In this document: positions 56,480 through 64,000 of the stretch, piece by piece
Layout: every line of letters starts with the position of its first letter
How positions within the stretch are numbered: the stretch's first letter is position 1
Source of the DNA: Holothuria scabra
Lineage: Eukaryota > Echinodermata > Holothuroidea > Aspidochirotida > Holothuriidae
Direction of reading: 5' to 3'
Length of the DNA stretch: 64,000 bases
NCBI GenBank assembly: GCA_037179385.1
Contig: CM074200.1
Span: forward strand, 30,507,884-30,571,883
The notes under the pieces: model-generated
What the model saw: only the letters and a program-made list of their open reading frames with translations
The model's database searches: none
What the model was told of the DNA's origin: nothing
Translations under genes and position numbers: made by a program

Positions 56480-57260
56480 AGTTAGTTAGATAGAGTTAGA
56501 TAGAATTTTACGGCCCAGTTTCCAACCTATTGGTTCAAGTCGAGCCCCACGGCCTTTTTTCCAGTTGTGGCTCACTGGCATGTTTTCCCTGCTCCATTGC
56601 TTATGGAGCAACAAGCACAATGTCAGTAGGTTCCTTTTTTAGAGTCTTTGGTATGACTCAACCTGGGAACATGACGGTAGAAACGAATAGCAAGTTTTAG
56701 CCATCTCTAGTTGACCACTTTTAATCCAGAATCTATCAGAGAACTTCCTCTTCACATGCTGCTAGAATTGAATAGGAAGTTTTAGCCAATGTTACCCGAG
56801 AAGGCGTTTTCTCGGGTGAAGCTTGCCTCTGTTATAGCTGCAATTAACCCCATTTAAAGCAGCCTCGATGCTCTATTGAGCAAATAGTCTTTGAAGGAGG
56901 CAAACACCTTTAACTTTATCTCAAGATACCTGAATAGGAAGTTCTCTGATAGATTCTGGATTATTAGTTGCCAGATTGAGATGGCTCAAACTTGCTATTC
57001 CCTTCTAGCGTCATGAGGTATCTTGAGATCAATAAAATTAAAGGGGTTTGAACCCCTTTAAAGACTGTTTGGTAAATAGAGCAAGTTTGTTTGTAAAAGG
57101 GACTAACTGTTGCAATTATAGAGATAAGCTTCACCCGGGAAAAAGCCTTTTTGTCAGGTAATATTGGCTAAAAAATCCTATTCAGTTCTAGCAGCATGAC
57201 GCAAACCGGACCTTCCGCGTGAGAGGCGGATGCTCTTACCATTAGACCAAACACGCAGTC
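56480..57260 (-). mobile_element. Long SINE with tRNA-Glu-like head and internal inverted repeat
   Basis: A perfect 14-bp target duplication TTCACAAGGGGTCA flanks it (56466-56479 and 57261-57274), showing retrotransposition. On the minus strand the head (about 57260-57198) has GGTCTAATGGTAAGAGC and a perfect 5-bp anticodon stem TCCGC/GCGGA with loop CTCTCAC (anticodon CTC). The body contains an inverted repeat (about 56755-56945 against 57010-57195). The end (56480-56660) is the domain shared with the short SINEs, with a TAGATAGAGTTAGATAG-type tail. Confidence 0.85.
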
Positions 57261-57305
57261 TTCACAAGGGGTCACAGTCTCAATATCATATTTAAACAAA
57301 TTTCC

Positions 57306-57314
57306 CATGGTTGG
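57306..57314 (+). repeat. Left 9-bp target duplication of the 6.5 kb element
   Basis: CATGGTTGG, identical to 63818-63826. Confidence 0.85.
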
Positions 57315-60300
57315 TAGACTTGGGCAAGTCTCTCGTTAGTGTTCCGCGGGAGCTGACAACACTTCCTCTACACAAATCCAGTACTTCAGCACAGTACAGC
57401 ATACCGTATTTGCCTTTTTTTCTAATTCGCCCTCTATCGGTCTATAAAGGTATCGCTTCTCAACGAGAGACTTGGGACAGTTGGTTTCTATGACGTCATA
57501 ATTTTTATGTTATTCCTTTATTTTATTCATCCTCTCATTAAGGATGAATAATATGTAGTAGTTTCTCAATATCTAGTCCAATCAAAGTTGGCAGTCTGTA
57601 AATCGTGATATGAATAAACATACATTAGGTCACATGACCTTTGTCATTCATAACTGTCAGCAAGCAGTGTTAGCAGTCGACAAATGTAGAGCCCTTTACC
57701 GTACTGATGAAGCGACTATTTTCTTTGCAATAACATCTGAAATTATTCCCAAAGACATTCGCAGGGATTGAATAAGTGTCATTGTTATTGTATTGGACAT
57801 CAAGAAGACGTCGGAGTTTGATCACCGGCAGGATTTAAGAAGTAAATTTATCGATCGGCCACCTTTAGCAGTTGAGTTACATGAAGTGCAGAGAAGGCAA
57901 TGATGCTTACAGTATAAGTGTATACTACAAGATCTAACAGCAACGTTATTTCGTAAACACTGCATAGACAATGTGTGAGTTAAAGAAGAAGAAGAAAGAT
58001 TTTTTCTATCAAGTAGGCAGATGTGTGTTAGAAGTTTGACCGTGTTGGACTTAGGCTTAGCTCATAAGTGTAGCAGAGAGGAACATCACAACTTTATAGC
58101 TTATGATTAATGAATATGATGAGCCACTGTTCAGCACGAGGAGGGCAAGTGGAACTACTGGGAGTCTGCAAAGAAGAAGACATGTCCAGTATGCTGGTAA
58201 ATTAAGTGTGGTAAATAAACTAATGCACTTAGGCAGAGAGCCTATATATACTTACCAAATGCAACCTCACCCCGGCCTAGACACAGGGATGGGATTTGGC
58301 CGGGGAAGGATTTCACAGTCATTTTGTCCCCACCCGGCCGGGACTTGAGTGTGCTAGGGTTTCACTCCATCCATCTGGATCGAAGGCCTGGTAATTGGGC
58401 AGGTCGTTTTCTGGTGGTATGCATAGTGCCTAGCAGACTGTGGGGACTTGGCAGGGGATTTACCCTCAATCAGTGCCCCACCCAGCATGGATATGGCCAG
58501 GCTCCATCCGGGGATTTAACAATTTCAAAAATAAGTTCCCAGGCAAGACCCGACCATCCCCCCGTCAAGGAGGTGTCAGGGTTGCAATTAATTGATAAGT
58601 ACATAAATCTTCATGACATTCCAAGATTTTTGCAGCCAGGCCCTTTTAGTTGACAGCTATAGGCACCACAATATACAGGACTTGGGGCAGTGGTAGCGGC
58701 ATAGGTCAAAATCAATTGTCCCAGACCCGCATGAATAAGGTAAAAGGCATTTTGTAGTCCTTCCAAATTCAGGTGGCCCCATTTCTACCCAGAGGTTTCG
58801 TTATTACAGAGATTCATTATACAATTCTACAAACTTGCTTACAACTTTAATCAGGCTTTTACTTAGAGAGTTGCATGCATACATTTTAAAGGAAACCTGG
58901 TGAAGGGACTACGTTTTGCTTCCTAACAAAATAATTGCTTTATACAAGTTAGGCTCTAGGTGTAACTGTGCTACAGTACAAGAGATTGTCAACCCTGCAG
59001 AAAACCAGGAAATTAATTAGGCACTGAAAGATTACTCGACAAGTTTCGTGAAACGTGCAGCTGCTAATTTTGAGCCCAATAAATGAGGGTTCATATATAC
59101 TGCCTATTTTGTAACTTCAGGAACAGCTAGAGTAAATTGCACTGCTTGTGTTTTTTTTATAAATGTGAATAATACAAAAAGAATATGGTACAACTTGGAG
59201 ACTATATAAGATTTTGATACCATAAATTTGAGGTAGCCCAGGCTAAGTGTGTGTTGTTGTCTTGTAATCTGAGTAAAAAATTATTACTGGCCAGTAACAA
59301 TAGGTCATCAGACTACATGCTAGCGGGCTAGCGCTGTAGCACTGCATGTTTCATCGTGCAGTATGTGTTCCTGTCAAGTCTCCTTGATGGAATATTTGCC
59401 TCATGAGTGAATGGTGCAAACATTTTAAAGTGTACTTAATTCTCCTTCATTTTTCTTTTACACAGAACTTGAGCAATTGGAGAAAGTAGGACTATACATA
59501 CTGCTTAGCCACCATCTTTGGCAGAGTCAGCAGGCAACCAGGCTATGCAATACATAAAACATTTAACACCAAGCTTAGCACAGTATATGGAGTATATGCT
59601 GGACATGGAATGTGTAGTGTATGTGTTGAAAACCTATCTTGACTCCAATTTTACATGGAATGAGTGGTAACAGGACTATGTAAATAAAGTCTTACTTTGG
59701 CCTGAAAAATATTTCATTGCAATTTTTGAAAAGAGAGATAGACTGCACTTAGCAATCATCTTGGATACCAGTACCAGTACAACCAGTTGGTGCAATTATG
59801 GGTATTGAATTAGAGAACAGTCTGAAATTGTCAGTGAACTGTGGTGATTGGTAAATGCCCTTGTCCTTCAGTAAAGCAATATATGGTGAATATGGAGTTA
59901 CATTTTAAGCAAGGACCTACCAATTAAACTTCAAAGAAAAGGGTATAATTGATGAACTGGGAAAATATTCTTGAACTGCTGTAGTAGAAAAACAAGGACT
60001 ACTGTAGCTGTTCACAAAAGAGATGCTTCCAACAATCAGTATGATTTAGTTAATAGCATGTAGCAGGAATTTTGTTTATTTTTTATTTTGCTTAATAAAA
60101 CAAGCTGCTTCTTGTGGGAACAATGAGTAAAAATTCTTTATTAATAGAGGTGGTGTGATGTAATGCATGATGATTTCAACAACTGTAGAAGTCTTAGTAT
60201 ACAGCTTGCTGAAATTGAGATTGAGAAATTGAGAAATATTTCCAGTTTTATTGAGCTTGTTGAGACCTGCACTCTTTACATACAAATGTGGTGTGATCAT

Positions 60301-63095
60301 AGCAACTCACTGGTTTAAGGAACATTTTTGTGGAGGGTTGGGGGACAAAGTATAGTGGGAGCTACTGTAATTGCAAATTATGGGTTATTTTCTCAGCACC
60401 CTTGTATGAATGTATGTATATACAGCATGTCCTTACCACTACTAGCCTCTGCAATATTTTTGTGTACTTGGATTTTTTGTGTGTTTGTGGGGATCGAGGG
60501 TGATGGAAAAGAATCTGGCAATTGTTGCACAACAGCACAACAGTGACAAGTGGAGAGACACTTTATACATTACCATCTGTAACTGATCATCATTCTGACA
60601 TGCGTCTGGGTAATCACTTCTGATTAGCAATAATCCCGTCACTGCAGGTAAGGTAATTGGAGGATTGTAACTACTGCAAGGCATAGCACATGCAGCCTGG
60701 TTACAAATCATTGCAGGTAAGTACCTGTAGAACTTGCATTACTACAGTCTAGTTCTGCATTCCATAACCTCTTGAGACAGTGTAAACTCAGCCAAATTCT
60801 TGTGGCAGGCTTATGCACGTGGTTTCAGTTTTGGGGACTGAGGGCTATAGCAGCAGGGAATTGAGTACAGTATGAATCTGATCACATTTACTTCTTAACC
60901 GCTACTGTGCAATTACTTAGTTCTGGGGGGAAGCTAGAGAACATTTTTAAGGATGAGGAGGGGGAGGGGAGCAGAGACTTAGTGGGCTCCATAAAACTGC
61001 AACCAGACAGGCCATGCAGACAGAGTGTTTAATGTTAGTGATTTAAGGTTACAGGTGGGATTTAAAATTATGAATCACTACTCTGAGACAAGATATCATT
61101 GTCCTTCATAGTCCTGTGAAGGTAAAGGCCTACCCTCTTCATGGTACATAATCTGACAGGTGTTCAGCAGTAAGTTTGGGTTCAAGCAATTTGCAAAATA
61201 GCCATGTTACTCTCTCTCTCCCTGAGCTTGGATCACTGTTTCAGTAGGCTATGCATGCCTTGTCTGATGCTGCTTGTTGTTTGAGACTGGCAACAATCAG
61301 TGAAAGGAGGAATAAAAATTATCAGATTCAAATTAAACACCTGTTTATAGTGAATTGAGTGTCATACCTAGTTAGTGCTGCTAGCTGTATGAAAGAATCA
61401 CTGTGGTCAATACTATACAAGGTGGCTGGCAGTTTCTACCTTATCACATAGGATATATTGTTCCCATGTCTCATAAGTCCCACTTTTATATATTCCATCA
61501 CGTTTTGGTCCCCTGTCTCAAAAGTCCCATGTCTCACTGCTCCCCAACCAATCAACTCATTGGGATTACAGGGGTTTGGGATAGATATATGGTTATTGGG
61601 CATGCACCTAAAAATATGAGGGGAACAATGACATGGGGAACCAATGCATACCACAGGTAACAAAACTATATTAGATTAACAAGACCACCATGTGGGTAGC
61701 TCACATGTAGGGATATTAATTGGGCAGCTGACCCATATTCTCCCCACATATCAGTTGTTTACCCCAGAGCTCTCTCATATCAGTGGAGTGGGCTATCATA
61801 TAAACTGGCCACTTATTAATCCCAGGTGAAATTGGCCCACATGAAAAGAGTTAAAGCCCATTGATGCAGCTGCAGAGGAGCCAAGAGGGGCATGCATTAT
61901 TTGTCCCCCTTCCCAAGATTTTGGCCTGTGTCCCTCCCCAACTTAGGTCAGTTAAGAATTGAGTACACAGAAAAAAATAAATAATATACCTCTCCAGATC
62001 TAATTTTTCATACGGAGATATATCCTTGCAAGCTTCTTGGTTTTCGCCCCCTGGACATGCCTATCTCCAGCCTGCATGGGGAATGAACGCTTTGGGACCT
62101 GTATTCTGTTTGGAGCTGCACCTAAAATTTTTGCCCCCAACATTATCCTGTGCCCTTTATTTTTCCCCACCCCATCCAGTTTTGACAGTCTGGCACCACG
62201 ACTGCCAGTGCATGGGGGGGGGGGGTGTCAGAACCTTGCAATGCAAAAAAGACCCCTCCCCGACGATGACAGAATCCTGGCTATGCGCCTGACTGCTGCT
62301 AGTATCAAGGAAGGGGGACCATTGAGGGGGAAGTAAAGAGATGAGACTAAAGACATGTCCCCTAAGGTTTGACAGCAAAATTATCCTTCATCCAGGAAAT
62401 AACGGCATATTCTTCTCCTACCCATTTGACTTATCTGTCTGTAATCTCGTAATCTCAGTTGAGTACTTGTGGAGCTGAAGGGATTCAGACGGTTTCGTTC
62501 GTTGCAATACTGTTCATTTTTTGTAGCCTACAATCTGACAATAACAGTGCAATGCTTAGTGTCTGTAATCAATTCGCATAACTGCTTCAAGTACTTATTC
62601 AATGTGTTACGTCGCTTTAAACTCCGATTTCTTGCCCGCAGGATAGATCGAATTGTCATATACATTATAGCACTTATTTTACATCATGCGAAATTCCCAT
62701 TTTATAAGTATTCCACTATTGTACGGGTTCAAAAACATTACGTTTTCTGGTACGCCTCAATGGAAGACGATGCTACTTTTTAAGGTTATAAAGAACGATC
62801 GTACTGTATTTTCGATTTACCATGAGAGATATCAATTTAATTACTCCTTACACCTAAATATTTAAGAAAGCATTCTGTAAGATATGTTTTAATATTTAAT
62901 TATTATGGGTATGATCAGGGTCTTTAATATTATTCAGTCGCGTTTCTATACAAACTTCAATTGGGCGACACTAAAGTTTTTGTTTGAGAATTGCTGATTG
63001 GTTGGTAGTGGTGACGTAGTTTTAAGATGAATAATTAATAGCCTCATTTGTATGACGTCATAGAAACCAACTGCCTCAAATCTCTCGTTGAGAAA

Positions 63096-63668
63096 TAGCC
63101 TGCTGTTAGTAGGCTGTTGTGTTAGCGTTTCAACTACTACATTCAAAAATAAAAAATCTTACTTTCGCCTCTACAAATAATACTATACGAGTCTTTACAA
63201 ATAATACTATACGAGTCTTTCAACGGCTTCACTGCTGAGCAGTCGACGTTTCCAACTAAGTTACATGGCATACATACGGTATACATAGCCTGCCAACTTT
63301 CTAGCCAATCTCATTTACGACCACCAAATATGACGTCACAACAAAAATTAAAATACTAGATTATATCTCGCGTAGTAGGTAATATTTATGCATCGAACGT
63401 ATGGCCTGGTACACATTTTCCACCTACAAAAGCTAATTAGGTTGTTCACCGTTCGTTGTATCAGTTGTATGTACCAAAATACACTATTCATACTTGTTTC
63501 GTGCATCACGTGATCATCTTATGTTTACTAATTCGTCCCTCAAAATGCGGGATTCCTGTAAATGGAAACTGCACGAAGGTTTGCAGACTGTATACTGTTT
63601 AGAGAGGTGTATTATGATTTTGAGAGAGCGCCATCTTTCGGCTACTACAAAGTTTGCTCCGCAGGCTA
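63096..63668. mobile_element. 573-bp insertion inside the right terminal repeat of the 6.5 kb element
   Basis: The right terminal repeat matches the left one in two pieces, up to 63095 and again from 63669. The interruption starts TAGCCTGC and ends GCAGGCTA, 8-bp inverted ends. It is flanked by GTTGAGAAA (63087-63095) and GTTAAGAAA (63669-63677), a duplication of 8-9 bp with one mismatch. No coding sequence. Class uncertain (hAT-like or Mutator-like). Confidence 0.72.
63172..63219 (+). repeat. 24-bp tandem duplication
   Basis: TACAAATAATACTATACGAG plus TCTT is repeated twice in a row, within the 573-bp insertion. Confidence 0.9.
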
Positions 63669-63817
63669 GTTAAGAAACGATACAATTAATAGACCGATAG
63701 AGGGCGTATTAGACAAAAGGAAAATACGATATTCTGTACTAAGCTGCAGCAGGGGGATTTTGAAGAGAAAGTTGTCAGCTCCCTCCGGAACACTCACGAG
63801 AGACTTGGCCAAGTCTA

Positions 63818-63826
63818 CATGGTTGG
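63818..63826 (+). repeat. Right 9-bp target duplication of the 6.5 kb element
   Basis: CATGGTTGG, identical to 57306-57314. Confidence 0.85.
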
Positions 63827-64000
63827 AGTCTTGGATACTGCAAAATTTCACACATACTTTGTGGATGTGATAATGTGAGCGGAACCCTAGTTCTAGGTGG
63901 TCAAAACCATCTGGGATCTCAATGTAGAAAGCTTGGATGCCTTGCATGTGGTATACTTTGTGGGTACATTATGGAGCACTGTCAATTTGAAAAGCATTAC

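Larger units (their letters stand above)
57315..63817. mobile_element. Mutator-like element with long terminal inverted repeats, 6.5 kb
   Basis: Perfect 9-bp direct repeats CATGGTTGG flank it (57306-57314, 63818-63826). The ends are TAGACTTGGGCAAGTCTCTC and its near-exact complement. Terminal repeats extend at least 200 bp and include CGCCCTCTATCGGTCTAT and TTGGTTTCTATGACGTCATA. The extreme tip is itself palindromic (AGACTTG/CAAGTCT). A 9-bp duplication with long TIRs points to Mutator-like elements. About 5.5 kb of interior shows no recognisable transposase: a GC-rich patch at 58250-58580, unassigned small frames and simple sequence. It is probably non-autonomous, possibly carrying captured DNA. 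Confidence 0.85.
54211..64000 (+). mobile_element. Second AGGTCA-rich TIR element, expanded by nested insertions, right end outside
   Basis: Left end TGATTCCTTGCTGAAGGCAG at 54211 matches the element at 40745. Family sequence fills 54211-55135, 56145-56479, 57275-57305 and 63827-64000. The last piece (GGGATCTCAATGTAGAAAGC and on) matches 41720-41815, near the right end of the first copy. Removing the LINE, the SINE and the long-TIR element leaves about 1.5 kb, in line with the first copy's size. Perfect DR1 motifs lie at 54407, 54552, 54696, 54862 and 56158. Confidence 0.75.

Noticed and set aside
57198..57260. Functional tRNA-Glu gene on the minus strand
   Set aside because: The T-arm and acceptor stem are degraded, and it forms the head of a SINE bounded by a 14-bp target duplication.
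58103..58348. Frame containing EYDEP as a possible last exon of TTLL1
   Set aside because: No AG acceptor in the right phase precedes it (the upstream TATAG leads to an immediate stop), it lies inside the 6.5 kb long-TIR element, and the following residues do not resemble the family.

Overview
The window looks like AT-rich nuclear DNA from an animal, not a prokaryote. It holds one convincing host gene split into exons with GT-AG introns of about 0.9 to 3.2 kb, surrounded by dense, nested transposable elements. The gene is the plus-strand orthologue of TTLL1, the catalytic tubulin polyglutamylase subunit. The element types (Ty3/Gypsy, CR1/L2-like LINEs, tRNA-derived SINEs, hAT-like, piggyBac-like and Mutator-like DNA elements, and a long foldback element built like sea-urchin TU elements) suggest a marine invertebrate, perhaps an echinoderm, hemichordate or cephalochordate. 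The species cannot be named from the sequence alone.

Layout. Positions 1-11569 hold most of one degraded Ty3/Gypsy retrotransposon whose 5' end lies outside the window. Its gag is split by a 3.44 kb foldback element (53-3492, perfect 10-bp target duplication) and by a short 5'-truncated LINE (4028-4263). Protease, RT, RNase H and integrase follow, broken by two lesions. Downstream of integrase is an additional C2HC zinc-finger reading frame (9354-10198), itself broken by a 98-bp tandem duplication, then a candidate polypurine tract and 3' LTR. At 12295-14025 a LINE 3' end runs into 1,078 bp of pure GAA repeat. From 14 to 29 kb there is repeat-rich intergenic DNA: several MITEs, a SINE with a TTATG tail, a 2.2 kb hAT-like element with perfect 8-bp target duplications (20754-22964), a piggyBac-like MITE flanked by TTAA (24660-24915) and a decayed minus-strand LINE (25640-27990).

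TTLL1 occupies 29078-51671 as twelve exons that splice with consistent phase into 381 codons. They cover the whole TTL/ATP-grasp catalytic region; only the short C-terminal exon was not found. Its introns carry a 63-bp triplicate, a 41-bp minisatellite of about 24 copies, a 1.1 kb element rich in AGGTCA direct repeats, SINEs and MITEs.

From 54211 to the window end a second copy of the AGGTCA-rich element has been interrupted in turn by a LINE (55136-56144), a 781-bp SINE with 14-bp target duplications (56480-57260) and a 6.5 kb long-TIR element with 9-bp target duplications (57315-63817). That last element carries a further 573-bp insertion inside its own right terminal repeat. Apart from TTLL1, no intact host protein gene was recognised.
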